A stretch of DNA of 64,000 bases from Lineus longissimus (lineage: Eukaryota; Nemertea; Pilidiophora; Heteronemertea; Lineidae): contig NC_088322.1 in assembly GCF_910592395.1 (NCBI RefSeq), forward strand, positions 620,001 to 684,000. Reading direction: 5' to 3'. A program made the position numbers and the translations under genes. The notes beneath the pieces are model-generated. The model ran no database searches and was not told the DNA's origin. It saw only the letters and a program-made list of their open reading frames with translations. This document shows positions 11,009 to 19,984 of this stretch, piece after piece. The stretch's first letter is position 1. Each line of letters opens with the position of its first letter.

Positions 11009-11542
11009 ATGGACGAAATTCAAATTGATTCACTCCTCAGAAGAACATTGTGGACTAGAAATACATTTCAAGGTGTTTATTCAAGTAACAGCCTGCCAAG
11101 GAAACCCATTCAGGAACGTCCCTGCTGCATGGTAGTCAACACAGATGAAGCACATGAGCCGGGGAGTCACTGGGTAGCAATTTTCTTGGCTAGAAATGGA
11201 CATGGTGAATACATGGATAGTTATGGATTGCCACCACATTCAAAACATGTTGAAAACTTTATGAACACAAATACAAAATCGTGGACTTTTAACATAAGAC
11301 AATTACAGAACGCAATAACTACAATGTGTGGGCCACACACTATATTCTTTCTAATGTACAGATGTCGTTATGGGAAACCTATGGATGAAACCATCGCAAT
11401 GATGTTTCCAGAGAAGCATGCGAAATCGTTGGTGAATGATATTAAAGTACAACGTAGTTTGTACCAGAGATTTGGTCTGGTTGTGCCTTTAGTTGAAATG
11501 GACATGGTAATGGACCAATTATTAAGGAAAATACGCATGTAA
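11009..11542 (+). CDS. Adenain-type cysteine protease (virion maturation)
   Basis: An intact 177 aa ORF. The catalytic layout of adenovirus-type (C5) proteases is visible: His54 in GSHW, an acidic residue Asp70 in YMDSYG, a Gln near 98-100, and Cys107 in TTMCGPH. The length is close to the family. It would cleave precursor virion proteins after Gly-Gly type sites, and the pX- and pVI-like proteins upstream have such Gly-rich stretches. It begins 7 bases after the capsid stop and has AATAAA signals 130 bases after its own stop. Confidence 0.93.
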   Translation: MDEIQIDSLLRRTLWTRNTFQGVYSSNSLPRKPIQERPCCMVVNTDEAHEPGSHWVAIFLARNGHGEYMDSYGLPPHSKHVENFMNTNTKSWTFNIRQLQNAITTMCGPHTIFFLMYRCRYGKPMDETIAMMFPEKHAKSLVNDIKVQRSLYQRFGLVVPLVEMDMVMDQLLRKIRM

Positions 11543-11672
11543 TCATATGTATAGGCCTACTGTATGGTGGTGGTGATAGAGTGGACCAAGTATCCGAAAT
11601 GACAATACAGGACTGTTTTTTCAGCTCCGAGCCGTAGGCATGTATAAACTTTAGTAGTGCGGTCTCATTCTC

Positions 11673-11682
11673 AATAAATAAA
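11673..11682 (+). terminator. Polyadenylation signals after protease gene
   Basis: Two overlapping AATAAA hexamers (11673-11678 and 11677-11682) lie about 130 bases after the protease stop. They probably end the capsid-protease transcript. The next 430 bases (11690-12116) hold no ORF of note. Confidence 0.6.
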
Positions 11683-12116
11683 ATGTACAAAAATAAAATA
11701 TTTTGTTGTTGATTTTCTATACTTGGTTGATTATCAAAAGCTAGTAGGCATGAGTTAAATGTCTAACTGTTGATATCTGGGCAAGCTACACGATGATCAC
11801 ACCACTTCTTTCCAACCGAAGGATTACATGAGGCTATTTAACAAGGCAATTATCAAATAGATAATAGCGCTCTGGGCAATTTGTCTGAAAGAGTGCGTTT
11901 ATTAGAGGTCAAATGTTACGGGTATTCTTTTTTTTGGAGGGAAAATGAGGATGATGCTGAAAAATAAAGTAAAAACGAGACTATGATGTAAATTCAGCAA
12001 ACCTAGACAATGATGACTTGGGTTGTCCAATCAGGGATAAAGGCTCTTTTTTCCAACCAATCGAAAGCAAAATAACACATCCCCTTCATTTTGGCGGTAA
12101 AATTGATTACCCATTG

Positions 12117-12126
12117 TATATATAAA
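12117..12126 (+). promoter_or_regulatory. TATA box of GC-rich accessory gene
   Basis: TATATATAAA lies 71 bases upstream of the ATG at 12197 and follows an ORF-free region. It is the strongest TATA match between 11.7 and 13.9 kb. Confidence 0.55.
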
Positions 12127-12196
12127 CTAAGTCCAAACCTGACTTGGACATCCAGTTCTTCAGACAACGACGACTTGATAACCAACCAACTTCAAG

Positions 12197-13405
12197 ATGG
12201 TCAAGTTTTGTGTCCAATGTACACGGTTTCTCAAGAATGTGGCGGCATACCACAATCAAGAGACCTGTCTCAACAACGTTTGTGGGGGAGATGTCGGTCA
12301 CTACACAGGCACCATGATGTGGACGGACCAACTGCGGGAGCAATTCGAGCGGCGCTGGATGGAAGGTTTTCAACGCGGTGTCGGAGAGCTGCCACTGCCA
12401 GTGGTGGCTGCTAGGTTTTCAGAAGAAGAGAGCCCCGTCTGTGAGGAGTGCGCCACCGTATACCTCAAGAGACGCGATGATGCCGAAGAGGTGATTAATT
12501 GTTTCCACTGCTCGACCAACATTGCATCCTGTATTGCAAATAGACATCTAAGATGTCAAGTGATACAGTGGTGCATTGTAAGCCAGAAGTACGATCGCCT
12601 GGAAGCACTAGAGAGATGGCACTTCAGCAAAGCAAGCGTAAGGATGCTGCTCTACAGGAGGGGAATAACCGATGACATCCTCACCAGCCAAGTGAGGGTG
12701 ATTTTGACATTGGTCCGTTCGCCCAGATGTAATATCACTGAGAGGGATGCGACTGAGCGTAAGCTGCTACCCATTCTGCTGGACGTCCATCCAGACTCGT
12801 TCCGGGACATGAAGAGGGCCGGGCTTGTCATCAGAGGTAAAGGCGTTGCCATGGCCCTATTACAGGGACAGAGATCGGGGAAGGTTGTGTCCCACTTCGA
12901 TCGGGCACTCTGTCCTGTTATTCTCCAAGAGCTCACCAAGCCGCGATGTAGAATAGAAACGTGGCGCCTTGATCGTGCCGGTCAAGCCCTCGCCCTCCTC
13001 GCGGCACCGGTGGATGACGAAGTAATGAAGGTCCTCTGTCAGAAGGTTGGGAAGCAGACAGATCAACAAGTGAAGGCAACCGCCTTCTTTGGGGCATGTT
13101 TGACCCAACCAGCCATTCCTGACTGGGTGCCGGAGGTTAACTTCACTGACCATATACAGCGTCATCCGACCTACACCCGAGGAGGAATCCGAGCGTTCAT
13201 CCTCGTCACCCAGGGAAGACTCGTTTATATTAAGCGGCAGAGACGGCTGAGGGACGTCCCGAGAAGTGCCTGTCTTCTCTTTATCCAGTTTCGACAAGCC
13301 ATGAAGATGCGGTACGCCCCTGGTGGACTGGGGTTCGAGGAGGCCAAGGAGAACTTTCTGAAGACCACCAGGGATCGGATGTTCTGGTCTAAATTCTCCA
13401 AATAG
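12197..13405 (+). CDS. Unrecognised 402 aa zinc-binding-type protein (Maverick cargo)
   Basis: An intact ORF with its own TATA box. The N terminus has C-x2-C (residues 5-8) followed by H and C in a zinc-finger-like arrangement; a second site is C-x2-C...C-x2-C at about residues 81-108. The rest is helical and Arg/Leu-rich, with several ~30-40 residue blocks that could be helical repeats, and a basic C terminus. It is clearly richer in G+C than the capsid genes beside it, which suggests a different origin. I do not recognise the family. Its place between the protease and further element ORFs suggests cargo of the Maverick, perhaps a host-acquired regulator; that is inference. Confidence 0.7.
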   Translation: MVKFCVQCTRFLKNVAAYHNQETCLNNVCGGDVGHYTGTMMWTDQLREQFERRWMEGFQRGVGELPLPVVAARFSEEESPVCEECATVYLKRRDDAEEVINCFHCSTNIASCIANRHLRCQVIQWCIVSQKYDRLEALERWHFSKASVRMLLYRRGITDDILTSQVRVILTLVRSPRCNITERDATERKLLPILLDVHPDSFRDMKRAGLVIRGKGVAMALLQGQRSGKVVSHFDRALCPVILQELTKPRCRIETWRLDRAGQALALLAAPVDDEVMKVLCQKVGKQTDQQVKATAFFGACLTQPAIPDWVPEVNFTDHIQRHPTYTRGGIRAFILVTQGRLVYIKRQRRLRDVPRSACLLFIQFRQAMKMRYAPGGLGFEEAKENFLKTTRDRMFWSKFSK

Positions 13406-13623
13406 ACCAGTAACTTCCAAGCCAAACCAAACGGCCCTTAGCAGGGCCAAACCCCAAATATTTCAAAAGAGATACTTTACCACAATGCCATGTTGCTTTA
13501 CCAATGATGTACACTGAACGTGTTTCATGTACATAAAATATTTTTAAAGAAATAAATAAGTAAAATATATGCCCTTAGCCCATAGAATACACCTCCTTGC
13601 CATCTATTTCCACCACATTTGAC

Positions 13624-13854
13624 ATGAATGTCAACGAAAGCAGATGCTTGATGAAACTAGCGCCACCTACCAATCTTATCAACATTAGAAAGCTTGGTGT
13701 TGGGGATTTAAAGTCCCAAGACAAAAAAAAGGGTAATCCTTACCATTTGAAATCCTTCACGCGGGAAGAAAGCTTATTCCAATTTGAAAAGCATGAACAT
13801 AAAAATCTGATGAAGGCTCCGAGGAAAGACATTAGCTTGTTTTTGTCATCCTAA
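13624..13854 (+). CDS. Possible small ORF, 76 aa
   Basis: Open frame from ATG 13624 to TAA 13854, Lys-rich, with no recognisable motif. It lies between two better-supported ORFs on the same strand. Weakly supported. Confidence 0.2.
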   Translation: MNVNESRCLMKLAPPTNLINIRKLGVGDLKSQDKKKGNPYHLKSFTREESLFQFEKHEHKNLMKAPRKDISLFLSS

Positions 13855-13965
13855 ACCATCCCATGGAGACATTTTGATAAAACTATTTAAAGAGAAATTC
13901 TGCTAACTTGTGACATTATTGAGCTCACAACATCTGCACCCGTACGTGGCTCTCGTGTGATCGTC

Positions 13966-14418
13966 ATGAGTGATATTCCAGATAAGTACAGCATTGCCAA
14001 TGCCAATATGCAAATGACCCCACCAGCAGTAAGGGCTTCGTTAGATCATGTGCTGTGTCAGGCCATGGATGATCAACTGCCATTTGTGCGAATTGCCAGG
14101 GTGTTCGTATATGGCCAACAGGCCTACGACGACCTTGAGACGTCAGAAGAGTCTGGAGGTTGCTTCTTTTCTTTTACTAACTGGTACCGACCTATCGATG
14201 GCACATTGTTTGTTCTGAATCGTACAATACCAGCGGAAGAAAGTTACGGACCATTCACTATGATTGATATCTTCAATTTACCAAGAATACCCACTTTACC
14301 CATCTATCAGGTCATGGAAATATTGGACAACAGGTACACAGCCCTTAATGAGTTGGATCATGATCGATACTGGACAATTCAAAACAATGATCTGTTTCCA
14401 AAACCCGTGTTCGACTAA
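13966..14418 (+). CDS. Unrecognised acidic protein, 150 aa
   Basis: An intact ORF. The ATG at 13966 is preferred to a GTG-initiated extension at 13957. The protein is acidic and aromatic-rich, with a GGCFFSFTNWYRP segment near residues 60-75 and a Pro/Ile-rich stretch after it; it looks like a compact globular domain. No signal peptide or membrane span is seen. It is followed after 12 bases by another ORF on the same strand, so the two may be cotranscribed. No family recognised. Confidence 0.5.
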   Translation: MSDIPDKYSIANANMQMTPPAVRASLDHVLCQAMDDQLPFVRIARVFVYGQQAYDDLETSEESGGCFFSFTNWYRPIDGTLFVLNRTIPAEESYGPFTMIDIFNLPRIPTLPIYQVMEILDNRYTALNELDHDRYWTIQNNDLFPKPVFD

Positions 14419-14430
14419 CCACACTGTATA

Positions 14431-14703
14431 ATGAAATCAGGAAGGTTTGTCAGTGATAACTACCAGCCTGAATTAGCCTACTGCGAAGGGGTCATGATTT
14501 TACCAACAAACATTCAACATCTTGGATGGACACATGATCGGGTTCGAGTTATTCATAGAGACAGTTTCAAAATCACGATGGTCGAAGTTGGACCTGGTGC
14601 ATGGTTCATTTTACAGACATGCAGATTACGCTTTCTTGAGCAGCCCAAGGATACAACTTGGTTTCTCCTCTACAAGGAACACCTACCAAAGTTCTATGTC
14701 TAA
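14431..14703 (+). CDS. Unrecognised protein, 90 aa
   Basis: An intact ORF 12 bases after the preceding gene. It is rich in aromatic residues and hydrophobic strands (GAWFILQTC, TTWFLLY) and has no recognisable motif. An AATAAA near 14753 could end the transcript. Its pairing with the 150 aa ORF upstream suggests a small accessory operon-like unit at the right end of the element. Confidence 0.45.
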   Translation: MKSGRFVSDNYQPELAYCEGVMILPTNIQHLGWTHDRVRVIHRDSFKITMVEVGPGAWFILQTCRLRFLEQPKDTTWFLLYKEHLPKFYV

Positions 14704-15014
14704 GAATGTTCATATGTCTCCTTAGTTATGTAAGGCACAGTAATTATTAGTGAATAAATTATTCCAGAGAAACATTAGCCTCCATTGTCATTGCTGCGGG
14801 TAAAATGTATGCAAATGATGTATATTGGTTTGTCCCACACTTACCAATACTATGAGAGCCATTGCTTTTATGTAATGACCACCAATCACTCGCTGCACAT
14901 CAGAATCGGATGCATTGTGACAAGGTCTACCTGGACCTGCATTTCTATTAAGCATAATATTGTCCTACACTAATGTCCAGTGTCCGCTCTGACCCACATG
15001 CCTAGACAATTACC

Positions 15015-15060
15015 TTAGATGAGCGTGATTCCGGGGCGTGATTGCATCACACTCATCTAA
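15015..15060. repeat. Hairpin-forming inverted repeat
   Basis: TTAGATGAGCGTGAT and its near-exact complement (one mismatch) lie 16 bases apart. The stem could form a cruciform. It lies just beyond the last Maverick ORF; no element end can be proven here. The rest of 14704-15700 shows no gene; a duplicated TTGTGACGTCA word occurs near 15207-15245. Confidence 0.5.
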
Positions 15061-15703
15061 TACCGGACCCAAAACATAACCATCCAGGATCCCACCCTTC
15101 CCCAAGGATAGACACCCAAGAACAAGATACCAAGTCTCAAATATTCACCTCGGTATCTGGTAGTATGCTCGTTAATAACAATTGCCTCTTTAACATCATG
15201 CTGGCTTGTGACGTCATGCTGGCCACTGATGCTTGTGACGTCAGAGGAACGCGTGATGTAAGAGGCAGGAACCGCCTCAGAAGAACCGCTTCAATGCTGG
15301 TCCTTATTGACGAACCATACTACTGAGATGATCCGGGGAATCATCGTCAGAAAAGTACAAATTTTGCCAAGAATTATTTTGCACCTCACCAGACTACCAA
15401 TAGCACTTTTTGACCTATCTGAGCGCATTCCCACTTGTCTTGGATGTTTATCCATCTTTGTGGCTTTATGCCCCTTTCTACCCAGGAAATGATGAACTGA
15501 AGAACGATGCTTGCTCACCTCCATGTTTACAAGATTTTTCCGCGGTTTAATCCTCAAATTTCTCGAAGATTTCGAATGAAACCATACTTCGTTCACTGAA
15601 TGAAAATGGTGCTCAGCTAAACAAGTACCACTCAGATAGGTTAAAAAGCGGTAACGGCGGTTGGGCGAGTGGCAAGAACGATCTTTTCTATGGTATAGCC
15701 TTT

Positions 15704-15783
15704 GGCGACTATAGTCGCCATTGGGCATTTACAGTGGTACTTTGGTTGGCGACTATAGTCGCCAATGGGCACCAAAGGGTTAA
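15704..15783. repeat. Twin GGCGACTATAGTCGCC palindromes beside a TTAA-type transposon end
   Basis: A perfect 16 bp palindrome occurs at 15704-15719 and 15748-15763. The right copy is followed by ...CCAAAGGGTTAA (ends 15783). Read on the - strand this is TTAACCCTTTGG, the kind of end seen in the two piggyBac-type elements in this window. The matching opposite end was not found, so this may be a truncated copy. Confidence 0.5.
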
Positions 15784-15785
15784 AC

Positions 15786-16480
15786 ATTAGAACAGGCCAC
15801 CTCCCCTTTAAAATTCGCAAAACAGACCAGTTTACCACTAACTGACCAAAATAACCATCTCCCCTTTCAAGATATGGACAAGAGGCCAGTTTCCCTTTGA
15901 ATCATATGGACACAAATGATAAGAGACCACCTCCCCAAGTCGACCAAAACAGGCCAGTTCACCTTCAATTGACCAAAAGGACCATATCCCCTGTAAAGAT
16001 ATTGACGAGAGACCAGTTCCCCTTTAATCATTTTGACCAAATGACAAGAGGTCACCTCCCCCTTTAAAAGCTGACCAAAACAGGCCAGTTTACCTTTAAC
16101 TGACTAAAAGGACCATATCCTCTTTAAAGACATGGACAAGAGGCCTGTTTCCCTTTAATCATATTGATCAAATGATAAGAGGCCACATCCCCTTTAAAAG
16201 TTGACCAAACAACAGGCCATATCACCTTTAATTGATCAAAAGGACCATCTCCCTTTAAAGATATGGACAAGAAGCCAGTTTCCCTTTAATCATATTGACC
16301 GACAAGAGGCCACCTCCCCTTTAAAGGTTGTCCAGAACAGGCAAGTTTACGTTGAGCTGACCAAAAGGACCATCTCCCCTTTAAAGATATTGACAAGAGG
16401 CCAGTTTCCCTTTAATCATTTTGATCAAACGACAAGAGGCCACCCCCTTTTAAAAGTTGACCAAAACAGGCCAGAGCGAT
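15786..16480. repeat. Tandem repeat, unit about 129 bp, about 5 copies
   Basis: The phrase GACCATCTCCCCTTTAAAG recurs at about 15855, 15980, 16110, 16241 and 16368 (diverged). Each unit alternates blocks around CCCTTTAA and TTGACCAAA words. The open frame that crosses it is a by-product of the repeat. Confidence 0.85.
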
Positions 16481-16508
16481 CGGGGATTTATACTATTTTT
16501 ACAAAGCG

Positions 16509-16527
16509 CCCCCCCCCCCCCCCCCCT
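16509..16527. repeat. Poly-C tract, 19 bases
   Basis: An uninterrupted C run directly after the satellite array. It is length-unstable and prone to assembly error. Confidence 0.9.
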
Positions 16528-16614
16528 ATAGGACACAAAATGAATAAAATCGAAAACTCAAGTGACATATGGTTTGTCCTTGGTATGAAAGTTCCCAACA
16601 AAAAGAACACCTAC

Positions 16615-16828
16615 CTTTAGCAGTGATTTGATCGCAGCTGTGACCAGACTCAATTGAGAAAAATTTATCGCGGATGCACGGGATTTCATCACTACACAGT
16701 ATAATCTTGTAGTTGTCAAAAAATCGTAGTTGTTCACCTCCTCCAAGCATTTCGTTGTCAACATATTCAGAGTGATAAACCCTACAATTTTTAGACTGAT
16801 TCTTTCTCCGCTTCTTCTGGTTTGCCAT
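16615..16828 (-). CDS. Possible first coding exon of a host gene
   Basis: On the - strand an ATG at 16828 opens 71 codons with a very basic start, then reaches CTAAAG|GTAGGT, a near-ideal 5' splice site (exon end 16615). The peptide is hydrophilic with several Cys and no recognisable domain. Upstream, at 17032-17039, is a TGACGTCA CRE-type site that could belong to its promoter. No second exon was found leftward. The longer - strand open frame 16526-16915 runs through the splice site and is less likely. Confidence 0.3.
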
Positions 16829-16939
16829 GTTCACATTGTATAATTGGGTCGTTATGTCATTATCATTCCAATTTGATCTAACTAGTCCACTGTACCCTTG
16901 GCCGCCATCAATCATACAATGGGAACTGAAACCGCCCAG

Positions 16940-17900
16940 CCAGTTCGTATGACCTCGTTTTCATTTCCCGCGTATCGGATGATCAGAACGAGGCATGAAT
17001 GAAACATGGCGTCTAGCTGTCAATCATTGAGTGACGTCACTACTATGGAATTTACTACGAAAACTCATGAATGAAAGATCGCATGACTCACGTGATTCTC
17101 ACATGATTCTCAATAATAACAAATTGAACTGCGCATGCTCGGGCACTGGGGGTGGAGCTACAAATCTGGGCCCGGTGTAACATTCTGTGGTTGTTCCCCA
17201 TGTGTCAGTGTTTCCAAACAATAGGCAGCTAGAGAGACCACTACTTTTCAATAGGGGGGATACACAGAAAAACTTGTCAATCTATTTTTGAGCGTTCCCA
17301 AACAATGAGGGGAAACACTCAAAAACAGAAACACTCAAAAACATTACACCGGTTCCAACTGTCCTCGTGTAGAAAGGCCTATTGCCGTGACGCGATCAGG
17401 CTGTGTCGGGAGTGACGTCGCCCGTGACGCGCATGACGCGAAGGTAAAATCGCCGCGCAAGCAAGCTGAATAACGTTAGATAAAACCAATATTAAAACGG
17501 CGTTATGATCGGATTGTTAGTTGGAAATTCAAAAATCGGGCTTCGTAAGGACATTTTCGGGACCCGTTAAATGCTACATGCAAAATCTGGGGTCGCTCAG
17601 CCATTCGGTCTGGGAGATATGAGCGCACAAACACACAAACTTTTCTCGAATTTAGTAAGGATAAGTGGTTGGTGTATTGCCCCCAACATTAAGTAAATAC
17701 TACGTGCCCGAAAAAACCCTAGGAACCGGTCCACATTTACTACAGAGTCTCGTTATAATAGTACAATGGACCGGGTCGCGACCGGGTCACCCCCCTATAA
17801 TTAGTATTCGTATTCCATTATCCTGGACTCTGAGTTCGTGACTTGGCATATGGGTATTTAGGGTACTGGACACGCTCGTTCTCTCTCTTTCCTCTCTTGG
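16940..17900. other. No recognised gene; CpG- and CRE-containing stretch
   Basis: No convincing ORF. TGACGTCA occurs at 17032-17039, and 17390-17460 is locally CpG-rich. It could be a promoter region for the possible - strand exon; nothing more can be supported. Confidence 0.3.
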
Positions 17901-17920
17901 GCGCCCAGCTAGCAGCTTTG

Positions 17921-18620
17921 TATGGGCGGTTATTACCGCAAATAAAGACAAACCAAAGCAAAGACACTTGTGTAGCATATCAAGGACACGTATAGATTGA
18001 TACTCCTATGTGTGCCACATCAAAGACATCTGGACCATACACCACGTCAAAGATAACGATGCGAAGTCAACAGGCGGCGCCACTGTAGATTGCTGGCGGC
18101 CGTATGCCTGTTGACGTTGTTGTTATTCGCCACCTCTCTCCCCATTATTCCAACAACTTGTTGAAGGAGGTTGACACAGTTTTCTAACTTATCTCTATCC
18201 ATGGTTATGATATACTAGTATGATTGATGATGTTGAAAAGAAAGGGGATCTCAAAATACGACAGTCTACTACGAATAGATCAATAGTGACATAACAACAC
18301 ATGTGCATTTTCCCGCTAGTCGCTTATATCAACAAAAACCTATAGTTGTCGAAATCGTTTTTACTTTTCCCAAGACGGTGGCGCCGCCTGTTGACTTCGC
18401 ATCGTTATCTTTGACGTGGTGTATGGTCCAGATGTCTTTGATGTGGCACACATAGGAGTATCAATCTACGCGTCCTTGATATGCTACACAAGTGTCTTTG
18501 CTTTGGTTTGTCTTTATTTGCGGTAATAACCGCCCAGGAGTATCAATCTACGTGTCCTTGATATGCTACACAAGTGTCTTTGCTTTGGTTTGTCTTTATT
18601 TGCGGTAATAACCGCCCATA
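17921..18620. mobile_element. Non-autonomous DNA element with ~165 bp terminal inverted repeats
   Basis: Sequence from 17921 to about 18085 recurs inverted at about 18370-18534, with few mismatches. The outermost 84 bases of the right arm are then repeated directly at 18535-18618. Flanking direct repeats GCTTTG occur at 17915-17920 and 18621-18626 (7 of 8 bases if the boundary moves by one). The tip itself, GCGGTTATTACCGC, is a short hairpin. No transposase ORF is inside; the roughly 285 bases between the arms are unique. The superfamily is unclear. Confidence 0.8.
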
Positions 18621-18783
18621 GCTTTGCCTCATAAGATATCAGCAACATCATTATGTTGTAATTTCGGGCGTATATGAATACTAGCCACTTGGCGCGGCGC
18701 TACTTAGCAGGTAATCCGACAGGTGGCGCTGCGTCAGGTGATGATGCCGATGGCGGAAGTTAGGTTGTTTTCAGCGATGTAGC

Positions 18784-19801
18784 TGGTCTCTTCAGGCAAT
18801 TCGGTTATTTCTCTGGACAGGTATATTTTAGGTCTTTCTCTCTTCGTGTCTCGTGGCATAACAAAACCCTAGTCTCAGGCCCTCCCCAACCCCTTGTAAA
18901 GTACACCCCCGGGATATAGAAAATATCGGCCCTTTAATTTCTTCGAGTTTAATCTTATTTCTGCATGCTGCGATATCGGACTATTGCACAGCAATCTTTG
19001 TAATTGGATAATGACTGAATTAGTTATTATATTGTTAACGTGGTGTATCGAATGATTTAGTATCATTCAGCGGAAATACTTTTATCGGGGATGCGCGATT
19101 TCGTGCCTAAAGACTGTCTATTGAGAAGCAGTCGATTTAAACGTTTTGTTTGTTCCGTAGTTAACTATCATTTTAATGCGGTTAGGGAAGATATTTGCCG
19201 TCCAAATTGTCCGATCATGGCAAACTGCTAATTCATAGCATGCGAATAGATTTATAATATTGTAATTGCATGCAGTTGGAAAATTTGTATTTAATACTGA
19301 TGCCTTTGCGTGAATAAAGAGTTAGATTGGAGAAAGCTTTAGAAATGTTTCGGCTTTGACTACGTCCTTGTAATCAAATCGTGGTAACCCCACGAAGCCT
19401 GGAAGAAGGCAGAAGTAATCGAGTTGCGGAAAAGGAACGAGAACTTTTCACCCTGACACCCTGATGCAATAGCCCATGTTCAAGGGTGACTAAACGGCCC
19501 CTACTCACTCAGACAATACCTACATTACATAACTTCATCCTAAATGCCCAGTCAAACTATGTACACTACACCATGTACCAGACATGTATTACATACAAAG
19601 TGAATGGCTTATAATCCCCATATAATCCCATAATAGCATAAATATACGTTCCCTCACCTAACTACATGTACATGCATTTGGCTGTGGATCATCCCAGAAT
19701 GAGTATAATAAAATCAACCCAAGGAGACACTGCATATTGCACTGAATATGCATATATATTTTAGTTAATACTTTTAACCCCTGAAACCCAGATCCACAAC
19801 A
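18784..19801 (-). repeat. 3' LTR (left copy), interrupted by a nested solo LTR
   Basis: Starts TGGTCTC on the + strand and ends CCACAACA at 19801; read in the element's sense it begins TGTTGTGG and ends ...CA. It matches 35038-35500 along its length apart from the nested insertion (18895-19450 plus one copy of its 4 bp duplication), a 10 bp stretch missing from the right copy near the tip, and scattered small changes. Confidence 0.93.
18895..19450 (+). mobile_element. Nested solo LTR, 556 bp
   Basis: TGTAAAGT...ACTTTTCA, flanked by CCCT at 18891-18894 and 19451-19454. The right LTR of the host element has the empty site with a single CCCT, which proves the insertion by comparison. An AATAAA lies at 19313-19318 in the + sense. 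The short inverted tips, TG...CA ends and 4 bp duplication fit a solo LTR of an unrelated retrotransposon; no internal genes are present. Confidence 0.8.
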
Positions 19802-19815
19802 CTCTCCCCCCTCCT
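19802..19815 (-). promoter_or_regulatory. Polypurine tract
   Basis: On the - strand AGGAGGGGGGAGAG lies directly before the LTR start TGTTGTGG. This is the plus-strand DNA primer site of LTR elements and fixes both the boundary and the direction of transcription. Confidence 0.9.
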
Positions 19816-19984
19816 AAAGAAATCCCGTCCAAACAAATTAGACTAAGAAAGTAGACTTATTCAGAACCAGAAAATCGTCACTGTCAATCACGTAAAGTAC
19901 AGGCCTTAGAAATATCTGATTATCTCCCTAGATCTAAAATACATGTAAATAACAAGTTTAGAGTATAGAGGTATCACAAGAAAA

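Larger units (their letters stand above)
1..14760 (+). mobile_element. Maverick/Polinton (adintovirus-like) element, left end outside window
   Basis: A + strand block of genes typical of Maverick/Polinton elements: protein-primed DNA polymerase B, FtsK/HerA-type packaging ATPase, retroviral-type integrase with chromodomain, penton-like and double-jelly-roll capsid proteins, pX- and pVI-like small virion proteins, and an adenovirus-type cysteine protease. The polymerase is open at base 2, so the left terminus lies outside. No terminal inverted repeat can be identified for the same reason. The right limit is a guess: the last ORF that looks like part of the block ends at 14703 and an AATAAA follows near 14753. 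Several genes are broken, so this copy is probably not autonomous. Confidence 0.9.

Noticed and set aside
12860-13450. - strand ORF of 196 codons opposite the GC-rich accessory gene
   Set aside because: Antisense shadow of a GC-rich gene with its own promoter on the + strand.
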